From: an uncultured Coprococcus sp.
GTDB lineage: Bacteria > Bacillota > Clostridia > Lachnospirales > Lachnospiraceae
Length of the DNA: 64,000 nucleotides
Direction: 5' to 3'
Assembly (NCBI GenBank): GCA_934247115.1
Contig: CAKQIY010000001.1
Span: 1 to 64,000, forward strand
The position numbers and the translations under genes are program-made. Shown here piece by piece: positions 55,267-64,000 of the stretch. Position 1 is the stretch's first letter, and each line of letters starts with the position of its first letter. The notes beneath the pieces were generated by a model, which was not told the origin of the DNA, did no database searches, and was given only the letters and a program-made list of their open reading frames with translations.

Positions 55267-56916
55267 TTACTTTCTCTCAATATTCGCAAAATGTATGAGA
55301 TTTCTTACATTCTCTGTCTCGAGCCTGCCGTTATCCTTATGTGAATTCCTTGTACATATTATCTCAAAATCCACTGTTTTGCCAAGATACTCTTCTATGA
55401 CACTCTTCACCTGCTCTACATGCTCCGCATCATCATAATACATCTTGGGGAGATCATCCTCCACGAGCGGTATCATAAGTACAAGCTTTTTGTTATCATC
55501 GGCCAGAATAAGCTTTGTACGGTTCTCCGGATTGCCATCATTCCTCTCCAGATATCTCCTTGCCGGAGGTGACAGCCTGGACAGTATCTCATCCCAGTTA
55601 TCCGCTGCATTCTTGAGGTCCGCGTATTCCGCCTCCGGCAGTTCTCTCGCCAGCTTCTCCTGAAACGCCTTGACCTCCGCCTGATCAACTGCTGCCCCGC
55701 CATCCACCGGCTGTCCCGGATTCTGCTGAGGTGCTGCAGTTATCTGTATTCCTCCATCCAGAAGCTTCTCAAGCTTATCCTCCAGCATACGGACTCTCTC
55801 AATAAGACTTGTCGTATCAACCTCCATCTGAGGCCTGCACAACTTTATAACAGCCATCTCAAGCACTATCCTTTTCTGCGTGGAGTACTTTATTCTGGCA
55901 GCCGTATCTGAAAAAACATTGATGTACCTGATGATCGTACTCTCATCCATAACTTCTGCTATGTCTTTTATGCGCTGCAGATTCTCCTTCGTCATATCCA
56001 GACGATCGCCCTCCGCAGCTGACAGCTTGACAACAAGTATATTACGGAGGAACCATGTGAATTCATTGACGAATCTGCCCAGCTCTCTTCCCTGCCATAC
56101 AACCTCGTCAACCACATCTATGGCATTCTCCACATCCCCTTCAAGCACGCACTTGAGGAGTCTGGCAAATGTATCTATATCAACTGCTCCGATAGTCTCA
56201 AGTACATTGTCATATGTCAGCTTCTGTCCAAGGTTAAAGGCCACACACTGATCCAGTATAGAGAGTGCATCTCTCATGGATCCGTCCCCGGACTTGGCAA
56301 TATAATCTATTGCCTTCCTATCTGCATCAAGCCCTTCTCTGTCCATCAGCTCCTGCAGCCTGTCCGCTATGGTATCCACAGGAATCCTTCTGAAATCATA
56401 CTTCTGACATCTTGACGATATGGTTATCGGGATCTTATGGGACTCTGTCGTTGCAAGTATGAATATAACGTATGATGGCGGCTCCTCCAGTGTCTTGAGC
56501 AATGCATTGAAAGCTCCCGGAGAAAGCATATGAACCTCATCGATTATATATACCTTATACCTGCCCTCTGTGGGCGGATATGCCACCTCTTCCCTGATCT
56601 GCCTTATGTTATCCACACCATTATTAGATGCAGCATCTATCTCTATTACATTCAGCGACGAGCCGTCCGCTATGGCCTTACAGCTGGCACACTCGTTGCA
56701 TGGACTCCCATCCACAGGATGCTCACAGTTACATGCCTTGGCAAATATCTTCGCTATGGAAGTCTTACCTGTTCCTCTTGTACCGCAAAATAAAAAGGCA
56801 TGACCAAGTCTATCATTCTTAATCTGATTCCTAAGAGTGGTAACTATATGATCCTGCCCCTTTACTTCATCAAAAGTATCAGGTCTCCATTTCCTGTATA
56901 AAGCCACATACGACAT
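55267..56916 (-). CDS. dnaX: DNA polymerase III subunits gamma/tau
   Basis: A 549-residue clamp-loader ATPase. Walker A is GTRGTGKTS, the zinc motif CNCEHPVDGSPCNECASC, Walker B VYIIDEVHML, sensor SRCQKYDFRR. After about 370 is a proline-rich linker and a tau-like tail (GVSEDxL-type helices are weak). No frameshift slip site is obvious. No SRP RNA lies upstream, unlike in many bacteria: only 76 bases separate it from the next gene. First gene of dnaX-ybaB-recR. Confidence 0.97.
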   Translation of the reverse strand: MSYVALYRKWRPDTFDEVKGQDHIVTTLRNQIKNDRLGHAFLFCGTRGTGKTSIAKIFAKACNCEHPVDGSPCNECASCKAIADGSSLNVIEIDAASNNGVDNIRQIREEVAYPPTEGRYKVYIIDEVHMLSPGAFNALLKTLEEPPSYVIFILATTESHKIPITISSRCQKYDFRRIPVDTIADRLQELMDREGLDADRKAIDYIAKSGDGSMRDALSILDQCVAFNLGQKLTYDNVLETIGAVDIDTFARLLKCVLEGDVENAIDVVDEVVWQGRELGRFVNEFTWFLRNILVVKLSAAEGDRLDMTKENLQRIKDIAEVMDESTIIRYINVFSDTAARIKYSTQKRIVLEMAVIKLCRPQMEVDTTSLIERVRMLEDKLEKLLDGGIQITAAPQQNPGQPVDGGAAVDQAEVKAFQEKLARELPEAEYADLKNAADNWDEILSRLSPPARRYLERNDGNPENRTKLILADDNKKLVLMIPLVEDDLPKMYYDDAEHVEQVKSVIEEYLGKTVDFEIICTRNSHKDNGRLETENVRNLIHFANIERK

Positions 56917-56992
56917 CGTCCACTACCTACCTTCTGCTTCGTATAAATGTAAATCTACTGACTATTATATCTGAATTTACATTTTATATCAA

Positions 56993-58387
56993 TCAGATAA
57001 GCGATATTTGGATGCTGTATTCATGCCCGCCTATTCTGAGATGATCTCCATCTGTGAGAGGCCACCGCTTTCCTGCCTGTAGTCTTATATCATTCACAAA
57101 TGTACCATTGGTGGAGCCCATGTCCTCTGCATACACATTTCCCTCCAGCTCATAGACCCTGACATGCTTTCTGCTGATCTCCCTGTCTACAACAGGTACA
57201 TCCACCCCCGTAAGGCCTCTGCCGATCACTGTCGGTCTGGAGCTTACCTGTATCTGTCTGTCCCCGGAAGCGTCAAACATGTGTAATAGAAGCTGTCCCA
57301 TATCCGTCTTCTCTTCACGTGCATCCGCAAGGATCGTAGTTTCATCAAGTGCATCCACCAGCAGCTCTGTGTCAGACTCCGGAGCATCATCAGCAATGCC
57401 GGCAGCCGTACACTGCACCGGTTCATCCATCTCATCACTATACGCAGCCCTGTCCTGACCAGTCACACTCTCATCCTGCGTATGGATGTCATGTATGTCC
57501 TTTCTGCGAAGCTCAAGATATATGAACAGTTCTACACAAAACAGTATCAGCAGAAGCATAAAAGGCCTTACCTCCACCATATGTCCATATCCGGACAGTT
57601 GTATCACCAGTAAAGCCACCCCTGCCACAATTGTAAGAGTCATAGCCGCGAACAATATCGCATATCTGCCGCCTTCTGCACATGCAGGCTTTTTTCCCAC
57701 AGTGTTCCTGAGTCCCATACCACGATACTGCCCTTCCCCTGAACATTCAGTTTTCTCTTGTCCGAACAGCGAATCCAGCAGTTCCTCATCTCTGCTTACG
57801 GAAGCTTTCACAGTCTTCTCACTGTCATTATCCGATATCCACACTTTCCTCTCATCTTCTGCATATTTCATCAACGCTCCAACATCAAATGCTGGCGACA
57901 CCACCCTGTCATATGCTCCATACATGAAATCTACCAGACTTGCATCCCTGTGTACTATTTTCTTGATAAGCTCCTCCACAAGTCTCTTTATCTGTCCGCG
58001 CACATCCTTTTCATTGCCCGGCATATATATGAATCTGTAGCTCTGACTGTCCGGATCATAGTATATATAATCCATACTTATAAGAAGATTGTCCGGGTCC
58101 AGCATATATTCATCAGCCTCCATGGCAACACTACATACGGCTTCTATAAGTGACGCCGCCTGTCCCACAGATATCAGACAGGTCTTCACGCACTCCGCCA
58201 GAACCTTCATGCCATTTATTTTGTTATAGAGCAATAGTTCTCCGTCCAGAGCCCTGAATTCCGGCTGTATGATGCCATCCACAAAATTATTGTAGAGCAT
58301 ATCAACTTCATAAGACCCCACTGAAGCAGCATTCAGCTTCACCACATGGAATGTATTGACTCCCTCAGTCTGACAATAGCTCACCAT
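56993..58387 (-). CDS. FHA-domain protein of the Tad pilus locus
   Basis: A 464-residue protein. The N-terminal 170 residues (DUF6382-like) contain YIYYDPDSQSYRFIYMPG. Two membrane segments lie around 245-290. The C-terminal FHA domain has VIGRGLTG, ISRKHVRVYELEG and DMGSTNGTFVNDI (the Arg, Ser and Asn-Gly that bind phosphothreonine are intact). Likely senses a Ser/Thr kinase signal at the pilus machine; inference. It starts 23 bases before the stop of the previous gene, with GGAGG ten bases upstream. Confidence 0.85.
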   Translation of the reverse strand: MVSYCQTEGVNTFHVVKLNAASVGSYEVDMLYNNFVDGIIQPEFRALDGELLLYNKINGMKVLAECVKTCLISVGQAASLIEAVCSVAMEADEYMLDPDNLLISMDYIYYDPDSQSYRFIYMPGNEKDVRGQIKRLVEELIKKIVHRDASLVDFMYGAYDRVVSPAFDVGALMKYAEDERKVWISDNDSEKTVKASVSRDEELLDSLFGQEKTECSGEGQYRGMGLRNTVGKKPACAEGGRYAILFAAMTLTIVAGVALLVIQLSGYGHMVEVRPFMLLLILFCVELFIYLELRRKDIHDIHTQDESVTGQDRAAYSDEMDEPVQCTAAGIADDAPESDTELLVDALDETTILADAREEKTDMGQLLLHMFDASGDRQIQVSSRPTVIGRGLTGVDVPVVDREISRKHVRVYELEGNVYAEDMGSTNGTFVNDIRLQAGKRWPLTDGDHLRIGGHEYSIQISLI

Positions 58388-58838
58388 ACGCCTGCCACCT
58401 CCTCAGATTGGATGCTGTATTCCGTATCTCCTGACTCACCGCAACCATTTTCTGCACCACTCCATCATTTATCAACATCTGTACTCCCGGCGTGTCCTCC
58501 TTATAACTTACCTGGATATTCCAGTTTCCCTTCACTGCTGCTCCGGATAATACAGCTGATTTATTCTCCTTCATACATGCATCCACGCTGACATTATCCA
58601 CCATGCACATGCCATTGTTCAGGTGTTGCGCCAACACACTTGCAGCCATGTCAGTGTCACCCTCTCCATCAACCGACATGTAATACTCTTCCTTATTGTA
58701 TAACACTGAATACATTTCCCCCTCAGCAATTCCTGTATTCATAGCCAGAATCAATACATTTATCACCACGAACATAACCCCCACAAGTATAGGCGCTATA
58801 AGACACATTTCTATTACAACTGAACCTCTGTTATTCAT
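58365..58838 (-). CDS. TadE-like pseudopilin
   Basis: A 157-residue protein. RGSVVIEMCLIAPILVGVMF is a type IV-pilin-like N-terminus with the Glu of TadE/TadF pseudopilins; a prepilin-type peptidase would cut before it. The remainder has two Cys residues in MCMVDNVSVDACMKEN. Overlaps the FHA gene. Part of the pilus assembly unit. Confidence 0.8.
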   Translation of the reverse strand: MNNRGSVVIEMCLIAPILVGVMFVVINVLILAMNTGIAEGEMYSVLYNKEEYYMSVDGEGDTDMAASVLAQHLNNGMCMVDNVSVDACMKENKSAVLSGAAVKGNWNIQVSYKEDTPGVQMLINDGVVQKMVAVSQEIRNTASNLRRWQAYGELLSD

Positions 58839-58886
58839 CTCTTTCCTCCATAAGCATTCAATCCGCAGAACATCCGGGATGATATA

Positions 58887-59774
58887 TCAACCGCCACAGT
58901 TACTGCAGGGCCTCAGATCTTCCCTGTCAGATTTCTTTACTCTGTATATAGTGCGCTTGAGTCCCGGACATCCCAGTGAAAAATGATATCTATCCCCACT
59001 GTCAGTTACATACAATGTGCCTCTCCCACTATAATGCGCACACAGTCTGCATCGGGTCAGTTCACTATATTCGTTATCCAGCGTCCGTGGGGATACCTGC
59101 TTTATAGTCAGTCTTATATGATAACAGCTCCTTGATCTGTGATATACATCACCGTTTTCAGCCACATATACATACTCCGCATCGGAGTCCTCGTCATGCT
59201 CAGAACTATATCCCACAAATGCTCTCTGGCGTATACTCTCACTGCACGGAATCTCGATGCTGCCCACGACCGGTACCTCTATGACAAGATCATAGGCAAT
59301 CTCCAACTCTACATGATCATCCTCGCGTATTCCAGCACGGACTATCCTGATCCCATTTATTCCGCCTGCAACATATTTATCCACAAGCTCTTCATTATCT
59401 ATATAAGTATCCAGTCTGGTTCTTGCTGATATTGCGGATATTCCATTCTTTATAAGCACGGACTCATCCCCCACATCTGCCCCCGACTCCACCTGTCTAT
59501 CCAGATATGCATATTCCGCCATCCATGCCGCAGTCTCATGCGCACCCTCATACACGATAATCTTTGTGCGGAACGCGCCAGCTATACCGGCTATACCCAT
59601 CACTGCCAGTATAAACACAGGAAGAACTATGGCCGCCTCCACACTTGCGCTCCCTCTGTCTGAAGGGGATGTCTTATATATTCTCCTGCAACAGGCAACG
59701 GATTTGAATATATATATGATATGCGCTTGGAGAGGCGATTTTTTTCTATTCTCCGATCTGTAACAGAAGAACAT
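58887..59774 (-). CDS. TadE-like protein with two C-terminal Cys/His modules
   Basis: About 295 residues. A TadE-type hydrophobic segment (RGSASVEAAIVLPVFILAVMG) begins near residue 40. After about 205 come two copies of a short module: VYVAENGDVYHRSRSCYH with CRLC, and LYVTDSGDRYHFSLGCPG with CSNC. Each has His, Cys, then CxxC, fitting a small zinc site. Such modules are known at the ends of nucleases and exported Clostridia proteins, but not, to my knowledge, as a usual part of TadE. I use ATG 59774, which has AAGGGGGG; the upstream GTG has no site. Confidence 0.75.
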   Translation of the reverse strand: MFFCYRSENRKKSPLQAHIIYIFKSVACCRRIYKTSPSDRGSASVEAAIVLPVFILAVMGIAGIAGAFRTKIIVYEGAHETAAWMAEYAYLDRQVESGADVGDESVLIKNGISAISARTRLDTYIDNEELVDKYVAGGINGIRIVRAGIREDDHVELEIAYDLVIEVPVVGSIEIPCSESIRQRAFVGYSSEHDEDSDAEYVYVAENGDVYHRSRSCYHIRLTIKQVSPRTLDNEYSELTRCRLCAHYSGRGTLYVTDSGDRYHFSLGCPGLKRTIYRVKKSDREDLRPCSNCGG

Positions 59775-59811
59775 ATAACACCCCCCTTCTGTACTTAACA
59801 CAACCTGTCTC

Positions 59812-61254
59812 TCAATATCCCGCAGTCACCCTGAAACTATGTCTGTACATATTGCCGTCTACATCCTGACCACCCATATCCCGGATAAATGCCGCAAATT
59901 TCTCCGACTGTGCCACCTCAACATCCATGGATATCTCATACACCATGTTCTTCATGTCAAATGTCTCATCACTTCTACTTATATTCAGTTGGATAAGATC
60001 TGCCATCCTGTAATACATATTTCCTGAATTTTCCGCCAGCAGCAGCGCAAGATACCCCTTATAACCTATTGCATCTGCTCCTTCATATCCCACATTGTCC
60101 AGATTTATGAGATCCTGGAGATTCTCTATATCCGTCATCCAGGTGCCACTGTCCTTGAACATCTGTATATTATTTCCCGCCAGCATGATCCTTATATCAG
60201 CCAGAGTCTCCGCATAAGCCCAGCAGCCAAGCAGCAGATATTTGGTCGCTGAATATGTAACTCCCGGAAGAAGTGACAATACAAATGCTATAGCCTCTAC
60301 CGTCGCCACCTTACTCTTGTCCGTGAGCAGATATGCCATATTGACCGGCAGCCTGTGCGCAATTATGCGGTTTACAACGCCTTTCAGATTATCTCTGTCA
60401 TTGTCCTTTCCCGCTATCATGTATTCCACTTCACAGGACATGGGTCTGTTATCCACAGGCGATGTATAATATCCAAATGTCTGCAGTGCATAACATATCC
60501 CATAGAAATTATCAGTAAGTCCTGCTTTGGAGTCATGATCATCTAGTTGTATCTGCCGCCTGAATGTCTCTATATCATCAAACTGTATATCCTCCATCTC
60601 GCTATCATGGTTATCTCTGTCCGCCGATGGAAGACCAGCCATATCAAACTCTGCTGCAGACGGCTCTTTTCCTCCCGGCGTTACCAGCATCAGAATACCT
60701 CCACTTCTCAGCCTGTCCATAACATCCCTCGGATCTGTTCCCAGCCACAGACTGTCGCTGTCTCCCTCCTCACCGGCTCCATTATCTATAGCCGTAACAG
60801 CTTTTTTCTCCGATTCGTCCTCCACCGTCAGCATCTCAAGAAGATCTCTGGTCCCCTCCATCTGGATATACATCTGCATATAATCTGATATCTGCAGCTT
60901 CATATTGTCACAGTCATCATCCAACAGCCCTTTATACCCGGCCAGTTCTACCTGATCAGCACTCAGCCCCTCCATCTGACCATCCAGTGTGTGATCCATA
61001 TAATCCTGGGCCATCTGCTCAAGCTTTCCCTCTCCCTGTCCCTGAAGCTCCCTGTCCACAGCAAGAAGGTGATATTCCTGAAAAAGCGGCTTGTTATAAG
61101 CTGCCATTACACTGTGGACAGCGCCATCGGCCGCTATCGCGGCCCTGGCGCTGCCGGTTTTCACACGCACAATTTCCAGCGCTGTAAATCCCAACAACAA
61201 TATCGAAAGCAAGACCAGACACAGGAACACCGTTATCTGTCCATCATTCTTCAT
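59812..61254 (-). CDS. TadG-like pilus-associated protein (DUF5702 type)
   Basis: A 480-residue protein. KNDGQITVFLCLVLLSILLLGFTALEIVRVKTG forms the N-terminal anchor; the rest is extracytoplasmic. Residues 310-350 contain a second hydrophobic stretch. It resembles the DUF5702 family that sits in Flp/Tad loci of Clostridia. The role is likely minor pilin or anchor. ATG 61254 is chosen with AGGAG eleven bases before; the GTG at 61287 overlaps the flp gene. Confidence 0.75.
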   Translation of the reverse strand: MKNDGQITVFLCLVLLSILLLGFTALEIVRVKTGSARAAIAADGAVHSVMAAYNKPLFQEYHLLAVDRELQGQGEGKLEQMAQDYMDHTLDGQMEGLSADQVELAGYKGLLDDDCDNMKLQISDYMQMYIQMEGTRDLLEMLTVEDESEKKAVTAIDNGAGEEGDSDSLWLGTDPRDVMDRLRSGGILMLVTPGGKEPSAAEFDMAGLPSADRDNHDSEMEDIQFDDIETFRRQIQLDDHDSKAGLTDNFYGICYALQTFGYYTSPVDNRPMSCEVEYMIAGKDNDRDNLKGVVNRIIAHRLPVNMAYLLTDKSKVATVEAIAFVLSLLPGVTYSATKYLLLGCWAYAETLADIRIMLAGNNIQMFKDSGTWMTDIENLQDLINLDNVGYEGADAIGYKGYLALLLAENSGNMYYRMADLIQLNISRSDETFDMKNMVYEISMDVEVAQSEKFAAFIRDMGGQDVDGNMYRHSFRVTAGY

Positions 61255-61267
61255 AAGCCCTGCACTC

Positions 61268-61438
61268 CTAATAGATTTTCTTGGCACTCTTATTGATGGA
61301 GCTCCATATATTGTTCACCAGCGATGTGATCTGCTGCTTGAACACAATGCACATCGCTATAAGTACCACCATTATTAAAATAATCTCTACGACTCCCATT
61401 CCTGACTCATCTTCCATAAATTCTTCCCATCTGTTCAT
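61268..61438 (-). CDS. Flp1-like pilin
   Basis: A 56-residue pilin. After an acidic leader (MNRWEEFMEDESG) comes MGVVEIILIMVVLIAMCIVF, with the Glu at position +5 of pilins and a single membrane helix. The tail is basic (NKSAKKIY). AAGGAGG lies eight bases before the ATG. It is short enough to be missed by gene finders. It stands between tadC and the DUF5702 gene, the place expected for the major Flp subunit. Confidence 0.88.
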   Translation of the reverse strand: MNRWEEFMEDESGMGVVEIILIMVVLIAMCIVFKQQITSLVNNIWSSINKSAKKIY

Positions 61439-61452
61439 AATGCGTTTCCTCC

Positions 61453-62766
61453 TTAAAAATTCATCACTGCTGGCAGTACCACTATAACCATCACCACTCC
61501 CAGCAGTATTATCATAGGGAAAAGCAGTCTGGTTCCTGCCTCCTCCCCCTTTCTCCTTGCAAGCTCCCTGCGCATCTGAAGCGCAGCCTGCTCCTCACCT
61601 GACATCATGAGAACTATATCTTTCGTTCCCTTCTTTATATTCTGTGACAGCAGGGACATAAGCTTCATATACACCGGTATATTTATCCTGTGCCCCATAT
61701 TGTAATAAGCCTCCCCCTCCGGCACACCGGCATCTATCTCGTTGAGGGTATATATCAGCTCCCTCTCCAGCGGACTTCCAGCCCCTTCCGGGCCAGAAGC
61801 TCCTGCTATCCTGGCAAAAGCTCCTCTGACGGTTACTCCCGCACCAAGGTACAGGACAAGCTTGTCCACGAGCCCGGGATACTCCAGCATAAGACTGCTC
61901 TCTCTGTCCTTCTCCATGTTCCTTATCTTTACCCGTGCTCCAGACCAGATACAGGCCGCTGCTATGATTCCTAGCACAAGTATGGCAGCCGAATTGTTCT
62001 CTTCCCCTTCTTCACCAATATTGTACCCATCTATGGTCTCCGGCAGCTCCAGAACTCTGTCACTGCTTTCCTCCTGAAGCATCCGCACATGGGAAGCCAG
62101 CCTGTCCGCCACCTGTTCGTCCCTGGTATACTCCTTTGCTGCCACCATCACGGGATACTCCCGCTCTGCACTCTGATCACCATATGTCAGCACCGCCGTC
62201 AGTGTAACAGTACTTCCGGCATCGAGCTCCCCATTGTGCACCACCCCAGTGGATGATATCAGCTCAGGATCACTGCTGAACCACTGCACATCCAGTCCTG
62301 TCTCTTCCAGCGTATCCACCAGCTTCAGATCCTGTCTTACCTCATCCGCCGTTTCATTTGCTCCGAGATATATGCTGTCCAGAAGCTCAAACCCCCTGTT
62401 GAACGCCTCCTTCAGCTCATCATCCGAATATTCCACAGGAATTACATCCACCTGAAAGTCAAGCTCTTTGCCATCCAGCTCTGTCCGCAGAGTTCTGACA
62501 GTCGTATCACCACCATAGCCCTGCCTCTCCAGTATCACCGCATTCGTACCAACGACCGTTTTTATCAGCAATACAAGTGTCAACACAATACATACTATCA
62601 GGACCAGCAGAATATTCTTTATTATTCCTGTATAGAAGTTCCTGCACTTCTGCCTGGCTGTATCGTCAGTGCATGTATACAGCCTTTTCATCTTGCGGGC
62701 CGACTCATCCATATCAATATGTCCGGCCACCAGATCATATATACGTACAGCAAGTCTGTCTATCAT
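61453..62766 (-). CDS. TadC-like pilus assembly membrane protein with insert
   Basis: A 437-residue protein of the GspF/TadC family. C-terminal features are typical: LEYPGLVDKLVLYLGAGVTVRGAFARI and KKGTKDIVLMMSGEEQAALQMRRELARRKGEEA. A membrane segment at about 48-70 is followed by some 190 extracytoplasmic residues before the next segment near 265; ordinary TadC is about 300 residues and lacks this. I use ATG 62766 with GAGGTGG upstream; ATG 62781 overlaps the tadB stop. Confidence 0.85.
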   Translation of the reverse strand: MIDRLAVRIYDLVAGHIDMDESARKMKRLYTCTDDTARQKCRNFYTGIIKNILLVLIVCIVLTLVLLIKTVVGTNAVILERQGYGGDTTVRTLRTELDGKELDFQVDVIPVEYSDDELKEAFNRGFELLDSIYLGANETADEVRQDLKLVDTLEETGLDVQWFSSDPELISSTGVVHNGELDAGSTVTLTAVLTYGDQSAEREYPVMVAAKEYTRDEQVADRLASHVRMLQEESSDRVLELPETIDGYNIGEEGEENNSAAILVLGIIAAACIWSGARVKIRNMEKDRESSLMLEYPGLVDKLVLYLGAGVTVRGAFARIAGASGPEGAGSPLERELIYTLNEIDAGVPEGEAYYNMGHRINIPVYMKLMSLLSQNIKKGTKDIVLMMSGEEQAALQMRRELARRKGEEAGTRLLFPMIILLGVVMVIVVLPAVMNF

Positions 62767-62777
62767 CTGACCACCTC

Positions 62778-63518
62778 TCATACCTGTATATCAATGATAT
62801 GTCTGCCCCATCTTATGCTTACATATATAAGCAGCAGACACACACTCATGGCTGTTATCCCCGGTATATTGCCGTACAGTGCATCCATATATCCCGGATT
62901 GCATACCCTCATGTACAGAACTATGGCAAACGGCATGGCTGACATTATGTTCTGCTCCAGCTTTTTGGAGGTTATCATTGTCTCTATCTCCTCCTCCACT
63001 GCAATACGGCCCTCCATTGCCTCCACCATCTTCTTCATCATTCCGATCAAATTGCCTCCTGTTCCCTTTGCCACCCTGGTTACCCTCGCAAACTCCCTTA
63101 TATCATCAAGACCCGAACGCTCTCCCAGATCCTGCAGAAGCGCCACCACATCGGTACGCATTTCTATCCCCCTTATGATCAAATGTGTCTCTTCCTGTAT
63201 ATACCCCCTGCCCTGATATATACTTTCCAATTCCTGATAAGCAGGAACAAATGCTCTTTCCAGAGAATAACCGGCCGCCATATTCGCCGACAGTGAGAGA
63301 AGCAGCTCCTTGAACTCCATATTCAGCTTTCGCTGCCGCTGCCTGCACCTCATGCCTGCATATCCACGCATAAAGAGTATGCATCCAGGTGTGCCCACGA
63401 TTCCCGGTATAAAGCTGTCGTAGAACAGCAGAGAAATAGTCTCCGCAAGCACGACATACAACAGGATCACAACTATCCGCTCTTTTACGCTGAGCCTGTA
63501 CTCTCTGTAATCCGTCAT
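62778..63518 (-). CDS. TadB-like pilus assembly membrane protein
   Basis: A 246-residue GspF-family protein, partner of TadC in the platform. ELLLSLSANMAAGYSLERAF and FARVTRVAKGTGGNLIGMMKKMVEAMEGR are its signatures. Four membrane segments. I use ATG 63518; GGGAGG is about eleven bases upstream, within the end of cpaF. Confidence 0.87.
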   Translation of the reverse strand: MTDYREYRLSVKERIVVILLYVVLAETISLLFYDSFIPGIVGTPGCILFMRGYAGMRCRQRQRKLNMEFKELLLSLSANMAAGYSLERAFVPAYQELESIYQGRGYIQEETHLIIRGIEMRTDVVALLQDLGERSGLDDIREFARVTRVAKGTGGNLIGMMKKMVEAMEGRIAVEEEIETMITSKKLEQNIMSAMPFAIVLYMRVCNPGYMDALYGNIPGITAMSVCLLLIYVSIRWGRHIIDIQV

Positions 63519-63522
63519 GGCA

Positions 63523-64000
63523 TCAACGCACCTCCCGCTTTGAACTGGAAGCACTGACATTTATGAGCCCCGCCGACATCAGCTTTGATGTATTATGCAG
63601 GTCATTTATCTTACGCAGTGTCCCCGAAATCTTGTTATCCTTCATACCATTCTCATGGAACTCATACAACTTATTCATGACATATTCACCTCCCTCAAGT
63701 CCTACAACTTCACTTATCTCTATACATTTTCTCGTTTTGTCCCTCAGCCTGCCAAGCTGTATGATTATATCCACAGCTGACACTATCTGCTGCCTTATTG
63801 CCAGCACTGGCATGTCAGCACCCATAAGCACCATGGTCTCAAGTCTCGTGAGCATATCCCTGCTTGAATTGGCATGCCCAGTTGACAGACTTCCGTCATG
63901 ACCGGTGTTCATGGCACTGAGCATATCTATGGCCGCCTCATCCCTGACCTCTCCGACTATAATCCGTGAGGGTCTCATCCTGAGGCTTGCCTTGATAAGA
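63523..64000 (-). CDS. CpaF/TadA secretion ATPase, C-terminal part
   Basis: The C-terminal 158 residues of the pilus motor ATPase; the gene continues past the right edge. LIKASLRMRPSRIIVGEVRDEAA is the Walker B/Asp-box region and GHDGSLSTGHANS the His box. It powers Flp pilus assembly and is first of the visible operon. Ends five bases before tadB. Confidence 0.92.
   Translation of the reverse strand, partial: LIKASLRMRPSRIIVGEVRDEAAIDMLSAMNTGHDGSLSTGHANSSRDMLTRLETMVLMGADMPVLAIRQQIVSAVDIIIQLGRLRDKTRKCIEISEVVGLEGGEYVMNKLYEFHENGMKDNKISGTLRKINDLHNTSKLMSAGLINVSASSSKREVR

Noticed and set aside
56917..56992. Possible SRP RNA upstream of dnaX
   Set aside because: Only 76 bases separate dnaX from the FHA gene, too short, and the conserved GGAA/GCAA apical sequence is absent.

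Overview
The window looks like chromosome from a low-to-moderate GC Firmicute of the order Clostridia, most likely family Lachnospiraceae. Grounds: a clostridial 2[4Fe-4S] ferredoxin, a T-box leader before valS, an ntp-type V-ATPase operon, MecA, a PPi-signature phosphofructokinase, and a block of very large proteins (DUF5716/DUF5717 type) that I know only from this group. Genus cannot be fixed from sequence alone. Almost everything lies on the minus strand.

Layout. 1-2.5 kb is a decayed mobile or plasmid-like segment: an IS30 transposase stump, a ParB-family protein without a ParA partner, and two small proteins. 2.7-14 kb is housekeeping: RlmD, a PD-(D/E)XK nuclease, a phosphoesterase, RdgB, a membrane-anchored papain-like protease, a THUMP methyltransferase, a rhodanese, a GH3 hexosaminidase and ValS with its T-box. 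14.3-20.6 kb is a three-gene operon encoding a TPR-like protein, an Hsp70/actin-fold protein with an acidic tail, and a 1188-residue protein. A divergent pair (PLP aminotransferase and a phosphoribosyltransferase-like protein) follows. Next come an Rpn-type nuclease with a repeat coiled coil and a potABCD polyamine transporter.

29-34 kb is accessory: an AAA+DUF234 ATPase behind three operator-like repeats, a 26-residue membrane peptide not previously listed, an unknown membrane protein, an M20 amidohydrolase and a TraX protein. 34.2-43.9 kb is a complete ntpFIKECGABD V-ATPase operon whose three long spacers are each one giant imperfect hairpin sharing a conserved core. This is the most unusual nucleotide-level feature of the window.

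44-57 kb holds RpiB, TsaC/Sua5, a CwlD-like amidase, MecA, a CpsB-family protein that has lost most metal ligands, a DUF1858 protein, ferredoxin, an 894-residue membrane-anchored protein with an arginine-tailed partner, PFK, and the dnaX-ybaB-recR recombination/replication cluster. 57-64 kb is a Tad/Flp pilus locus: CpaF, TadB, TadC, a 56-residue Flp1-like pilin, pseudopilin-like proteins, and an FHA protein. It runs off the right edge within cpaF.

Best candidates for new biology: the hairpin cassettes that divide the V-ATPase operon into G/H-I, K-E-C-F, A-B and D blocks; the Hsp70-like/giant-protein/TPR operon; the CpsB-family pseudoenzyme; and the TadE-like protein carrying two Cys/His modules.
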